A stretch of DNA of 64,000 bases from Rhizobium sp. BK251 (GTDB lineage: Bacteria; Pseudomonadota; Alphaproteobacteria; Rhizobiales; Rhizobiaceae): assembly GCF_004345245.1 (NCBI RefSeq), contig NZ_SLUQ01000005.1, positions 310,001 to 374,000 on the forward strand, in the 5' to 3' direction. Numbering within the stretch: the first letter of the stretch is position 1; the number at the start of each line of letters is the position of its first letter. Both the position numbers and the translations under genes were made by a program. The notes under the pieces are model-generated. The model saw only the letters and a list, made by a program, of their open reading frames with translations. It was not told where the DNA came from and made no database searches. Of the stretch, positions 26,138 through 35,120 are shown in pieces.

Positions 26138-28561
26138 ATGAAATTCACGCTCTCCTGGCTGAAGGAACATCTCGAAACAGATGCCGCGCTCGATGAGATC
26201 TGCGAGCGCCTGACGGCGATCGGGCTCGAGGTCGAGGATGTCGACGACAAGGCGGCGTTCAGGCCCTTCGTCATCGCCAAGGTGCTCTCCGCCGAGAAGC
26301 ATCCACAGGCCGATCGCCTGAAGGTGCTCATGGTCGATACGGGGCAGGGCGCTCCGGTGCAGGTCGTCTGCGGCGCACCGAACGCGCGCGCCGGCCTCGT
26401 CGGCGCATTCGCGGCGCCCGGCACCTATGTTCCCGGCATCGACGTGACGCTTGCGGTCGGCAACATCCGTGGTGTCGAAAGCCGCGGCATGATGTGCTCC
26501 GAGAAGGAGTTGGAGATCTCCGACAATCACGACGGCATCATCGACCTGCCGGAGGATGCGCCGGTCGGCACGAGCTACGCCGCCTATGCGCATCTCGACG
26601 ATCCCGTCATCGAGATCAACCTGACGCCGAACCGGCCGGATTGCACCAGCGTCCATGGCATCGCGCGCGATCTTGCCGCCTCCGGCCTCGGCACGCTGAA
26701 GACGCGGACCGCTCCGTCCTTTGCCGTCGACGGCGAGACCACCGTGAAGGTGAAGCTCGACCTCGATGACGAGAAGCTTTGCCCCGGCTTTGCGCTCCGC
26801 CTCGTGCGCGGCGTCAACAATCGGCCGAGCCCGCGCTGGATGCAGCAACGGCTGATCGCGATCGGTCTTCGCCCCATCAATGCGCTGGTCGACATCACCA
26901 ACTACATGACCTTCGACCAGGGTCGGCCGATGCACGTCTTCGACGCTGGCAAGGTGAAGGGCAACCTGACTGTCCGTCGTGCGGCGGCGGGCGAAAGTGT
27001 TCTGGCGCTCGACCAGCGCGAATACAAGCTCGGGCCGAACAACGTCGTCATCGCCGATCAAGATGGCGTCGAGTCCATCGGCGGCATCATGGGCGGCGAA
27101 CATTCCGGCTGCGACGAGAATACCCGGGACGTGCTGATCGAATCCGCTCTCTGGGATCCGATGAACATTGCCAAATCCGGTCGTGGCCTCGGCATCATCA
27201 CCGATGCGCGTTACCGCTTCGAGCGTGGCGTCGATCCGGAATACATGGTCCCTGGCCTCGAGCGCACGACGGAACTGGTTCTCGAACTCTGCGGCGGCAC
27301 GCCCGCCAAGGCAGAAGTCGTGGGCTACAAGGGCTATGAGCCGAAGATTGTCGACTTCCCCTATTCCGAGGTCAAGCGCCTGACGGGGCTGGAAGTCTCG
27401 ACCGAGGAAAGCAACACGATCCTGACCCGCCTGGGCTTCAAGGTTTCCGGTTCCGGCGATCGGGTTTCCGTTAGCGTTCCTTCGTGGCGCCCGGACGTGG
27501 ACGGCAAGGCCGATCTCGTGGAAGAGATCATGCGTATCCATGGCGTCGACAACATCAGGCCGACGCCGCTTGAAGGCCATGCAGCGGTCAACGGAAAGAT
27601 CCTGACGACGCTGCAGATCCGCACCCGTATCGCCAAGCGCGCGCTTGCCGCACGCGGCATGCTGGAGGCCGTCACCTGGTCCTTCATCGCGGAAGACCAG
27701 GCAAAGCTCTTCGGCGGCGGTTCCGAGGCGCTGAAGCTTGCCAATCCGATCGCAGCCGACATGTCGGACATGCGGCCCTCTCTGCTGCCCGGTCTCCTGA
27801 CTGCCGTCCAGCGCAACGCCGACAAGGGTTACGGCGACGTCGCGATCTTCGAGGTGTCCGGTACCTATGAAAACGACAGGCCCGAAGGCCAGCGCCGTGT
27901 TGCCGGCGGCGTTCGCCGCGGCACCGAATCCCTCGCCGGCGCCGGCCGCATGTGGCTGAATGCGCAGAAGGGCGGCGGCAAGCCGGTCGACGTCTTCGAC
28001 GCCAAGGCCGATGCGCTCGCCGTCATCGAGGCTTGCGGCCTCCCGACGGGCAACATCCAGATCGAGCAGGGCGGTCCGGCATGGTACCATCCCGGCCGTT
28101 CCGGCACGATCAAGATGGGCCCGAAGGTTGTTCTCGGCTATTTCGGCGAGTTCCATCCGAAGACGCTCGAGGCGCTCGATGTCGCCGGCGCGCTTTGCGG
28201 CTTCGAGATCTACCTCGATGTGATGCCGGAACCGAAGAAGAAAGCCACCCGCACCAAGCCGCCGCTCGAGCTCTCGCCCTTCCAGGCGGTGAAGCGCGAC
28301 TTTGCTTTCGTGGTCGATCGCAACGTGGAAGCGGGCGCCATCGTCAAGGCGGCTTCGGGGGCCGACCGCAAGCTGGTGACCGCCGTCAACGTCTTCGACG
28401 TCTTCGAGGGTGCTTCGCTTGGCGAAGGCAAGAAGTCGGTCGCAATCGAAGTCCAGATCCAGCCGGCCGAGCGTACGCTGACCGACGAGGACTTCGACGC
28501 GCTGACGCAGAAGATCGTCGCGAGCGTCGCGAAGTTCACGGGCGGTGTGCTGCGCGCCTGA
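26138..28561 (+). CDS. pheT: Phenylalanyl-tRNA synthetase beta subunit
   Basis: 807 residues, full length. The order of domains is as in other bacteria: N-terminal [14 protein letters not shown], tRNA-binding EMAP-like fold (about 40-155), B3/B4 editing region ([18 protein letters not shown] onwards), B5 (about 400-480) and the FDX-ACB domain at the C-terminus ([18 protein letters not shown]). It lies 14 bases behind pheS in a two-gene unit. Confidence 0.98.
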   Translation: MKFTLSWLKEHLETDAALDEICERLTAIGLEVEDVDDKAAFRPFVIAKVLSAEKHPQADRLKVLMVDTGQGAPVQVVCGAPNARAGLVGAFAAPGTYVPGIDVTLAVGNIRGVESRGMMCSEKELEISDNHDGIIDLPEDAPVGTSYAAYAHLDDPVIEINLTPNRPDCTSVHGIARDLAASGLGTLKTRTAPSFAVDGETTVKVKLDLDDEKLCPGFALRLVRGVNNRPSPRWMQQRLIAIGLRPINALVDITNYMTFDQGRPMHVFDAGKVKGNLTVRRAAAGESVLALDQREYKLGPNNVVIADQDGVESIGGIMGGEHSGCDENTRDVLIESALWDPMNIAKSGRGLGIITDARYRFERGVDPEYMVPGLERTTELVLELCGGTPAKAEVVGYKGYEPKIVDFPYSEVKRLTGLEVSTEESNTILTRLGFKVSGSGDRVSVSVPSWRPDVDGKADLVEEIMRIHGVDNIRPTPLEGHAAVNGKILTTLQIRTRIAKRALAARGMLEAVTWSFIAEDQAKLFGGGSEALKLANPIAADMSDMRPSLLPGLLTAVQRNADKGYGDVAIFEVSGTYENDRPEGQRRVAGGVRRGTESLAGAGRMWLNAQKGGGKPVDVFDAKADALAVIEACGLPTGNIQIEQGGPAWYHPGRSGTIKMGPKVVLGYFGEFHPKTLEALDVAGALCGFEIYLDVMPEPKKKATRTKPPLELSPFQAVKRDFAFVVDRNVEAGAIVKAASGADRKLVTAVNVFDVFEGASLGEGKKSVAIEVQIQPAERTLTDEDFDALTQKIVASVAKFTGGVLRA

Positions 28562-28582
28562 GGATTGAATGCCGAAAAATCG

Positions 28583-28606
28583 GCCCGGCCCTTACGACGG
28601 CCGGGC
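28583..28606 (-). terminator. Convergent terminator overlapping the end of the NTF2-like gene
   Basis: GCCCGGCC pairs with GGCCGGGC around an eight-base loop. The minus-strand gene stops inside the loop (28592) and the stem is followed on that strand by CGATTTTTCGG. On the plus strand it lies 22 bases after pheT but lacks a good T-run. Confidence 0.75.
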
Positions 28607-28966
28607 TTGTCCCTGCAGGTAGTAGACCTTGTGGATGATCGCCCATCGTCCGTCGACCTTCAGCAGCGAAAGGTAGTCGGTAAAGCGGGCTCCTGCGAAT
28701 TCGTCCACGACCTTTACGTTTGCGGCATCGCCGGCGATGTCGATGATCTGAATATCCATGTATGGCTGGGTGCCCGGCTCCGCGCCGCCTTCTTCGGCGA
28801 CCGCCTTGATGAATTCGTCGCGCGACAGCCACTCCAAAGCGCCGTCGTAATTGCCGACGATTGCCGCGCGCGGATGAAAGGCCTTCCGCATCGCGGCTTC
28901 ATTCGCAAAGGTCATGCCCTCGACGTAGAGGTGAACGACGGCTTCAATTTCCTTTGCCTCGGACAT
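28592..28966 (-). CDS. NTF2-like (SnoaL/lumazine-binding-like) protein
   Basis: 124 residues from ATG 28966, GAGGAG eight bases upstream; the frame is open further but without a start signal. The alpha+beta NTF2 cone is visible: AVVHLYVEGMTFANEAAMRK, then FHPRAAIVGNYDGALEWLSR, and the last strands FTDYLSLLKVDGRWAIIHKV. Such proteins bind or isomerise small molecules; the ligand is not evident. Confidence 0.82.
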   Translation of the reverse strand: MSEAKEIEAVVHLYVEGMTFANEAAMRKAFHPRAAIVGNYDGALEWLSRDEFIKAVAEEGGAEPGTQPYMDIQIIDIAGDAANVKVVDEFAGARFTDYLSLLKVDGRWAIIHKVYYLQGQARPS

Positions 28967-29045
28967 TTCTTGAACTCCTCGTCTCCGTTCATCCAAGAGA
29001 TAGTAGCGCTCCGCTTTCCCGCCAAGCAGTGGGGATCGTGGAACT

Positions 29046-29339
29046 CTAATGCTGCTTCGGGTAGAGCGTCTCAAGGGCGGTCGAGACAAGTTCCTCGACA
29101 TAGGACTGTGCGACATCGGCGGTGGTCGGGGAGACGCCCATCTCCCTGCACTTGTTCTCTACAGCCTCCTGTATGAGGTTGAGCACGCCCTTGCCAATCC
29201 TGGCATTGCCTTCGTCGGAAGTGTCGAGGACCATGGCGAGGGAGGTCATGGCGACCACCTCGAGCACGAGCATGCGTCCCTCTATCGCCGCGAGATCGCC
29301 TCGCGACCCATTGCTGCCACCCTGCCTGCCCAATGCCAT
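29046..29339 (-). CDS. Hypothetical helical protein
   Basis: 97 residues from ATG 29339, with GGAGG five bases upstream. The predicted helices (AAIEGRMLVLEVVAMTSLAM, then GKGVLNLIQEAVENKCREMG and SYVEELVSTALETLYP) indicate a small all-alpha cytoplasmic protein. I do not recognise the family. It follows an NTF2-like gene's promoter by 79 bases on the same strand. Confidence 0.6.
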   Translation of the reverse strand: MALGRQGGSNGSRGDLAAIEGRMLVLEVVAMTSLAMVLDTSDEGNARIGKGVLNLIQEAVENKCREMGVSPTTADVAQSYVEELVSTALETLYPKQH

Positions 29340-29565
29340 AAAAGCCTCCATTTCAAAGGCCTACATTAGCGTTCGCCCTCTAATATTGAAGGTCCTCGGG
29401 GTGAATATTTCAGGTTAATCTAATAGTTGTAAGACTTTCGGCCGGTTTTCCCTGCGCGCCTGCGAAGGGAAAAACTCTCGGCCATCTCCCAGTCCCTCCG
29501 CCTCCACTCGCCGTTGGCAATCCTCAGGCGACCGGCACCCGCCGGCCGCCATTGGAGTGCCTCGC

Positions 29566-30060
29566 TCACGCAGCCGCCTTCTGGTTTACGACGGTCGTCG
29601 CAAGCTTGCTGAGGGATTGGTCCGTCTTGCCCTCTTCCTGCAGAGTCTGGTTTAGCAGGGCGACGGCCTCCTTGTGACCGAGCATCTGGGCCCAGGTCTT
29701 CAGAGTGCCGTAGCGGGCCATCTCGTAGTGCTCCACGGCCTGGGCCGCCGAAATCAGGCCCGCATCGACGGCCTGCGTGCCCTTGAACTCTTCCAGGATT
29801 TCCTCGCCCTCGGCGAGAATGCCCTGGATTGCCTCGCAGGTCTTGCCCTGGGCGCGCTTGCCGATCAGTTCGAAGACCTGCTGAAGCCGTTCGACATGGC
29901 CTTCCGTCTCTTCGCGGTGCTTCTCGAAGGCGGCCTTGAGCTCGGCGGATTGTGCCCCGCGTGCCATTTTGGGCAGGGCTTTCACGATCTGCCGCTCGGC
30001 GTAGTAGATGTCCTTCAGTGTATCGTAGAACAGGTCTTCCAGATTCTTTTCCTTGGCCAT
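29566..30060 (-). CDS. YciE/YciF ferritin-like family protein (DUF892)
   Basis: 164 residues: MAKEKNLEDLFYDTLKDIYY, then AERQIVKALPKMARGA, KHREETEGHVERLQQVFELI and QAVEHYEMARYGTLKTWAQM. The Glu/His residues in these helices are the di-iron ligands of the YciF four-helix bundle. The family is stress-induced in enterobacteria and often linked to general stress regulons in rhizobia. It is transcribed alone. Confidence 0.92.
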   Translation of the reverse strand: MAKEKNLEDLFYDTLKDIYYAERQIVKALPKMARGAQSAELKAAFEKHREETEGHVERLQQVFELIGKRAQGKTCEAIQGILAEGEEILEEFKGTQAVDAGLISAAQAVEHYEMARYGTLKTWAQMLGHKEAVALLNQTLQEEGKTDQSLSKLATTVVNQKAAA

Positions 30061-30214
30061 GCTTCCTCTCCTTGTTTTCGGGTGGACGCCACATCGAACG
30101 TGGACTTCTAGAGAAGCGACGGGGTCTTGGATTGTTCCGCGATGCTGTGATTTTGTGGCGGAGGCTTCGCCGTTGTGATTGGATTCCCCGCCTAGGCGCT
30201 TGAAGGGAGATGCG

Positions 30215-30832
30215 ATGAGAAGACCGGCTTCGATGAAGGGACTGGAGGACCTCGGCCGCTTGCGGCTGTCGGAAAACTTCTTCCTGCGCGATTTTCTGCA
30301 TTCGGAGATCGCCGATTTCTATCGCATCCCCAACATACCGGACGATCCGGATCTTGCGGTCGAGGCAGGCCGCAGGCTCTGCGAGGAGTTGCTGGAGCCA
30401 TTGCAGAAGACGTTCGGCCGGCTGCATATCCGCTCGGGTTATCGCTCGGCCGAAGTCAATGCCTTCGGCAACAGGAACGGGCTTAACTGCTCCTCAAATG
30501 CTTCGACGGCCGCGGACCATATCTGGGATCTGCGGGATTTCGACGGTTGCATGGGCGCGACCGCCTGCATCGTCGTGCCGTGGCTCATCGACAACCACCG
30601 TCATGAAGGCGACTGGCAGAAGCTCGCATGGTGGGTTCACGACCACCTTCCCTATGCCTCGCTCTGGTTCTTCCCGAAGCTCTGGGCCTTCAACATCCAG
30701 TGGCACGAGCGACCCCGCCGCGTCATCCAGAGCTATGTCGCCCCGCGCGGCATGCTGACCAAGCCCGGCATGGCCAATTGGAGCGGAGACCACTCCGCCT
30801 TCTACGAAGGCTTTCCGGCGCTCAAAAGCTGA
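30215..30832 (+). CDS. Peptidase M15-like protein
   Basis: 205 residues from ATG 30215, GGGAG just upstream. The segment HIRSGYRSAEVNAFGN followed by ADHIWDLRDF matches the D-Ala-D-Ala carboxypeptidase (M15A) fold, where SxHxxGxAxD binds zinc; here the motif is STAADHIWD, a variant. A second candidate His comes in WWVHDHLPYASL. There is no signal peptide. It could trim peptidoglycan peptides or be a non-classical hydrolase. Its end overlaps the convergent GNAT gene by 11 bases. Confidence 0.7.
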   Translation: MRRPASMKGLEDLGRLRLSENFFLRDFLHSEIADFYRIPNIPDDPDLAVEAGRRLCEELLEPLQKTFGRLHIRSGYRSAEVNAFGNRNGLNCSSNASTAADHIWDLRDFDGCMGATACIVVPWLIDNHRHEGDWQKLAWWVHDHLPYASLWFFPKLWAFNIQWHERPRRVIQSYVAPRGMLTKPGMANWSGDHSAFYEGFPALKS

Positions 30833-31265
30833 TGCGGTAGCGGATATGGCCGTCGGTCTCGACATAGCTGTCGTAGAGCCGCCGCGCCGTCTCGTTGTCC
30901 TCGCTGGTGTGCCAGTAGAGGCGAGCCCAGCCGTTTGCCTTGCAGAGGACAACGAGATCGTCCATCAACGCCCGACCAATGCCCTTGCCGCGCGCATCCG
31001 GATCGACAAAGAGATCCTCCAGATAGCAATCGGGCGAGCGGATCCATGTCCCCTCATGCGTGAGGCCGAGGGCGAAGCCGACGACGTTGCCGTCGGCCTC
31101 CGCAACCCGCATGAAGATCGTGGAGGCTGGATCGAAGACCCGGCGCCACGTCAGGTCGGTGATATCAGGGTCGATCCCGACCTGGTAGAAGGCAAGGTAG
31201 TCGGCCCAGAGCTTGCGCCAGCGGGTCTCGTCCTCCAAACGGGCATCGCGGATCACCACCGTCAT
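30822..31265 (-). CDS. GNAT family N-acetyltransferase
   Basis: 147 residues: MTVVIRDARLEDETRWRKLW, then the motif A region YLEDLFVDPDARGKGIGRAL and LYWHTSEDNETARRLYDSY. Acetyl-CoA-dependent acyl transfer is likely; the acceptor is unknown. It lies downstream of nothing on its strand and overlaps the M15-like gene at the 3' end. Confidence 0.88.
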   Translation of the reverse strand: MTVVIRDARLEDETRWRKLWADYLAFYQVGIDPDITDLTWRRVFDPASTIFMRVAEADGNVVGFALGLTHEGTWIRSPDCYLEDLFVDPDARGKGIGRALMDDLVVLCKANGWARLYWHTSEDNETARRLYDSYVETDGHIRYRISF

Positions 31266-31291
31266 TGCTCAGCTCCCTCCTGCAAGTCGTC

Positions 31292-32242
31292 TCATGCACC
31301 TGCCTTGTCGAGAAGTGCCATTGCTTCGTCGGACAGGGTGAGGTTTGCCGCATTGATGAGCGCATCCAGCTGGGTCAGGCTGGTGGCGCTGGCGATGGGG
31401 GCAGTCACTCCCCGCTTGCGCAACAGCCAGGCAAGCGCGATTTCGGCCGGCTTCGCGCCGGTCTCGGCGGCAACCTTGTCGAGAGCGGCCAGAATGCGCA
31501 GGCCCTTGTCGTCGAGATATTTGGAAACGCGGCCCTCGCGTGCCCGGCCCTCCGTATCCGCCTTCGTGCGATACTTGCCGGAGAGGAAGCCCGCCGCAAG
31601 GCTGAAATAGGTTATGACGCCGATATCCTCCTTGACGCAGAGATCGGCAAGAGCGCCTTCAAAGCCTGCCCGGTCGTAGAGATTGTATTCCGGCTGCAGC
31701 ACGTCATAGCGCGGCAGCCCGGCCTTCCTTGCCGCATCGAATGAATCCTGGAGCTGCTGGGCATCGAGATTGGAACAGCCGATCGCGCGGATCTTTCCCT
31801 GTTCCTTGAGGCGGGCATAGGCACCGAGGGTCTCCTCGTAAGGTGTATCCGGGTCCGGCCAATGGGAAAGGTAGAGGTCGATATGGTCGGTCTGCAGCCG
31901 CCGCAGCGAAGCCTCGACGGCCTGGGCGATATAGCTCGCCTTGAGGCCCTTCTTGCCGGGGCCCATCTCGGAACCAACCTTGGTGACGATGATCACCTTG
32001 TCGCGCGCGACGCGGCCCTGCTTCAGCCACCTGCCGATGATCTCTTCGGAATCGCCGCCCTTGTTGCCCGGCACCCAGGCGGAATAAACGTCCGCCGTAT
32101 CGATCGTGTTGAAACCGGCATCGAAGAACTTGTCCAGCAGCGCGAAGGAAGTCTTCTCGTCGGCGGTCCAGCCGAAGATATTGCCGCCGAAGACGATCGG
32201 GGCAATGGAAATGCCGGTCTTGCCGAGCTTGCGCAGGGTCAT
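31292..32242 (-). CDS. Aldo/keto reductase
   Basis: 316 residues from ATG 32242, with GGGAGAGAG upstream. The TIM-barrel reductase residues are present: DTADVYSAW (Asp and Tyr), VTKVGSEMG (Lys) and DLYLSHWPDP (His). The start MTLRKLGKTGISIAPIVFGG is typical of the YajO/YhdN-like group. NADPH-dependent reduction of carbonyl compounds is expected; the substrate is unknown. Upstream lies the divergent Gfo/Idh/MocA oxidoreductase. Confidence 0.92.
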   Translation of the reverse strand: MTLRKLGKTGISIAPIVFGGNIFGWTADEKTSFALLDKFFDAGFNTIDTADVYSAWVPGNKGGDSEEIIGRWLKQGRVARDKVIIVTKVGSEMGPGKKGLKASYIAQAVEASLRRLQTDHIDLYLSHWPDPDTPYEETLGAYARLKEQGKIRAIGCSNLDAQQLQDSFDAARKAGLPRYDVLQPEYNLYDRAGFEGALADLCVKEDIGVITYFSLAAGFLSGKYRTKADTEGRAREGRVSKYLDDKGLRILAALDKVAAETGAKPAEIALAWLLRKRGVTAPIASATSLTQLDALINAANLTLSDEAMALLDKAGA

Positions 32243-32419
32243 CGCTCTCTCCCGAATGAATTGAATAAATGAAGCAGGCGAAGCAGCGAGTGCCGCTATT
32301 TTCATTTACGACTTTCGCGGGCACATGGAAACCAAACTTCGGTGAAATAGTGTGTCGCCATTGCGCAGCCCCTGGCGGCTGAATATGGTTGCGCCGAATT
32401 TTGGTTGAGGAGATTTATC

Positions 32420-33406
32420 ATGTTGCGCTTCGGAATTTTGTCGACGGCGAAAATCGGCCGTGAGCTGGTCGTGCCGGCCATCCAGGATGCGGAAAACTGC
32501 GTCGTCACCGCCGTCGCGAGCCGCGAGCTTGCCCGCGCCCGCGAAATGGCGGACCGCTTCTCCGTTCCGCATGCCTTTGGTTCCTATGAGGAAATGCTGG
32601 CGTCCGACCTGATCGATGCCGTCTATATCCCGCTGCCGACGTCCCAGCATGTCGAATGGACGATCAAGGCGGCGGATGCCGGCAAGCATGTGCTCTGCGA
32701 GAAGCCGATCGCACTGAAGGCCGCGGAGATCGACAGCCTGATTGCTGCGCGTGACCGCAACAATGTCCTGGTGACGGAAGCCTACATGGTCACCTACACG
32801 CCGGTCTGGAAGAAGGTGCGCTCGCTGATCGCCGATGGCGCGATCGGCCGCCTCCGCCACGTGCAGGGCGCCTTCACCTATTTCAACCGCGACCCCGGCA
32901 ACATGCGCAACATTCCGAGCCTCGGTGGCGGTGGCCTGCCGGATATCGGTGTCTATCCGACGATCAGCACGCGCTTTGTCACCGGCCACGAGCCGCTGCG
33001 CATCCAGGCTGTCACCGAGCGCGATCCGGAATTCGGCACGGACATCTATTCGAGCGTGAAGGCAGATTTCGGCGGCTTCGAGATGACCTTCTACATCTCG
33101 ACGCAGATGGCAAACCGCCAGGTGATGGTGTTCCACGGAACGGACGGCTTCATCGAGGTCAAGTCGCCCTTCAACGCCGATCGCTACGGCGCCGAGGAAC
33201 TCGAGCTCACAAATCGAAACCATTCGGAATCGCAGTTCTTCCGCTTCCCGGACAGCCGCCAGTACAAGTGTGAAGCTGAGGCCTTTGCCCGCGCTGCAAG
33301 CGGCGAGCAGGAGGAAGTCGTAAGCCTGGAAAGCTCGAAGCTGAACCAGCGCGTCATCGATGCGATCTATCGCGCCAGCGAAAAGGACGGCTGGGAGACG
33401 GTCTGA
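32420..33406 (+). CDS. Gfo/Idh/MocA family oxidoreductase
   Basis: 328 residues from ATG 32420, TGAGGAG upstream. The Rossmann fold opens [20 protein letters not shown], the CEKPIAL loop carries the conserved Lys of the family, and the C-terminal domain covers [18 protein letters not shown]. The family oxidises or reduces sugars and inositols with NAD(P). Substrate not evident. Divergent from the aldo/keto reductase. Confidence 0.92.
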   Translation: MLRFGILSTAKIGRELVVPAIQDAENCVVTAVASRELARAREMADRFSVPHAFGSYEEMLASDLIDAVYIPLPTSQHVEWTIKAADAGKHVLCEKPIALKAAEIDSLIAARDRNNVLVTEAYMVTYTPVWKKVRSLIADGAIGRLRHVQGAFTYFNRDPGNMRNIPSLGGGGLPDIGVYPTISTRFVTGHEPLRIQAVTERDPEFGTDIYSSVKADFGGFEMTFYISTQMANRQVMVFHGTDGFIEVKSPFNADRYGAEELELTNRNHSESQFFRFPDSRQYKCEAEAFARAASGEQEEVVSLESSKLNQRVIDAIYRASEKDGWETV

Positions 33407-33415
33407 CGGCCGGCC

Positions 33416-33787
33416 TCACCGCTTGGAATTCAGGCGGAAATAGCAGGCGAGGCTGAAGATGAAGGCGGCGGCGGTGGCAATGACCAGCGCCGTCAGCGGC
33501 TGCAGGGATGGCGCTGCGAAGAGCAGCGCCGCATAGAGCGCATAGTTGAGAATCGCGGTGATCACCACGATGACCGCCAGCCCGACGCGCCCGATTTCGT
33601 AGACATAGCGCTTGGCGAAGCTCGGCAGCCGGATAAGCCCCAGCATGACGATGACCGCGATCGTAAGACTTGCCGCGCGGGCGGAAAAGGCGTCGAAGGC
33701 CGTGACGCTGACGATGACATAAAGCACGACCGCGTCGACCGCGAAGCCCAGTGCGGAAACCCCGACAAAGCGAAGAAATCTCATCAT
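33416..33787 (-). CDS. GtrA-like flippase
   Basis: 123 residues from ATG 33787, with GAGGGGGA upstream. Four membrane helices; MMRFLRFVGVSALGFAVDAV is the usual GtrA N-terminus. GtrA proteins are thought to flip undecaprenyl-phosphate-linked sugars across the inner membrane. The GtrB-like glycosyltransferase gene lies 121 bases upstream on the same strand and a GT-C protein is divergent, so a full transfer system is in view. Confidence 0.85.
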   Translation of the reverse strand: MMRFLRFVGVSALGFAVDAVVLYVIVSVTAFDAFSARAASLTIAVIVMLGLIRLPSFAKRYVYEIGRVGLAVIVVITAILNYALYAALLFAAPSLQPLTALVIATAAAFIFSLACYFRLNSKR

Positions 33788-33908
33788 CGCAAATCCCCCT
33801 CTGGATCGGCCGCCCAAGGCGGCAACCCGATGCCTCTGTCTGCGGTTCCGCACCCTTTGACCATCGCCCGGCTTACATCGGCAGTCGCAGGTGCGATTGC
33901 CGAGGCGG

Positions 33909-34949
33909 TTATCCGTTACTGCCGCCTGCGCCCGTTGTCCCATCGGGCGCCGACCGTTGGCCGATCTGATCGCTCTGTTTGCGCGGTGCCTTCCCGTCAG
34001 CCCCGTGGCTGCGGCGGTCGGCGCCGGCGTTCAGATACTGGATACGCAGATGTTCCGCCCTCGACCGCGCCACGGAGTCGAGAATGACTGCGGCCGTGAA
34101 CATCATAATCGAAATCATCATCAGTGCCATGGAAAGCACCCAGGTCGGCATCCTGGCGACAAGTCCCGTCTCGAAATATTCAACGAGCACCGGCGTCATG
34201 AAGCTGAGGCTTGTCGTCATGAAGAGCGCGCTCAACACGCTGAAGAAGGCAAAGGGCCTTGTCTCCTTGGCCAGCATGGCGAACATCCAAAGGATTTTTG
34301 CGCCGTCCTTGAATGTCGAAAGCTTCGAATGGGACCCCTGCGGCCGGCGGCCGTAGTCGAGTTCAAGCTCGTTGACCGGCAGTTTCAGCCGCGAGGCGTG
34401 CACCGACATCTCGGTCTCGATCTCGAAGCCGGCGGAGACCGCCGGGAAGCTCTTGACGAAACGGCGCGAGAAGGCGCGGTAGCCGGAGAAGATGTCGCTG
34501 AAGTCGGCGCCGAAGATCGCTCTGTAAAGTGTGTTGAAGATGCGGTTGCCGAAGGCATGTCCTTGCCGGCCGGCATCGTCATGGACGCCGCGCCGGTTGC
34601 CGACGACCATGTCCGCCCGTTCCGTCAGCAGGGTCCTGACCAGTTCCTCGGCGTCTTCGGGCCCATAGGTGCCGTCGCCGTCGGCCATGACGTAGATGTC
34701 GGCGTCGATATCGGCAAACATGCGCCGCACCACATGGCCCTTGCCCTGCCGCCGCTCGCGCATGACGGTCGCGCCGGCAAGCATCGCTCGCAACGCCGTC
34801 CCGTCCGTCGAGTTGTTGTCGTAGACGAAGATGCGTGCCTGCGGCAGAGCGGCGCGGAAGCCGCGCACGACTGCGTCGATCGTTGCCGCTTCGTTGTAGC
34901 ACGGCAGGAGTACCGCGATGTCGAGATTGTCGGACCAGGTCTCAGGCAT
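33909..34949 (-). CDS. GT2 family glycosyltransferase, GtrB/dolichyl-phosphate mannosyltransferase-like
   Basis: 346 residues. The GT2 core is clear: LDIAVLLPCYNEAATIDAVV, DNNSTDGT and the metal site MADGDGTYGPEDA (Asp90/Asp92), then GYRAFSRRFVKSFPA. Two membrane helices follow (about 235-290). It should load a sugar onto a polyprenyl phosphate on the cytoplasmic side, giving the donor used by the divergent GT-C enzyme after flipping by the GtrA-like protein downstream. The C-terminal 55 residues are polar and poorly conserved-looking. Confidence 0.9.
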   Translation of the reverse strand: MPETWSDNLDIAVLLPCYNEAATIDAVVRGFRAALPQARIFVYDNNSTDGTALRAMLAGATVMRERRQGKGHVVRRMFADIDADIYVMADGDGTYGPEDAEELVRTLLTERADMVVGNRRGVHDDAGRQGHAFGNRIFNTLYRAIFGADFSDIFSGYRAFSRRFVKSFPAVSAGFEIETEMSVHASRLKLPVNELELDYGRRPQGSHSKLSTFKDGAKILWMFAMLAKETRPFAFFSVLSALFMTTSLSFMTPVLVEYFETGLVARMPTWVLSMALMMISIMMFTAAVILDSVARSRAEHLRIQYLNAGADRRSHGADGKAPRKQSDQIGQRSAPDGTTGAGGSNG

Positions 34950-35120
34950 GATTTACACTCGGAACAGGAAAATTAGAACAAGCTTACGCCCGCGGCCGTT
35001 AACAATGCCCTAGGAACATCGAGACTTGGCCCGTCGCTTGCTCACCGCCGTCGGTTTTACCTTTTCTTGATCGCCTGTCGCTAACATGCGGCCTGTTCAA
35101 TCGGATGATGGGCCGACGAC

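Noticed and set aside
26069..28156. Minus-strand frame of 695 codons antisense to pheT
   Set aside because: Fully inside a highly conserved gene on the other strand, with a composition typical of antisense translation.
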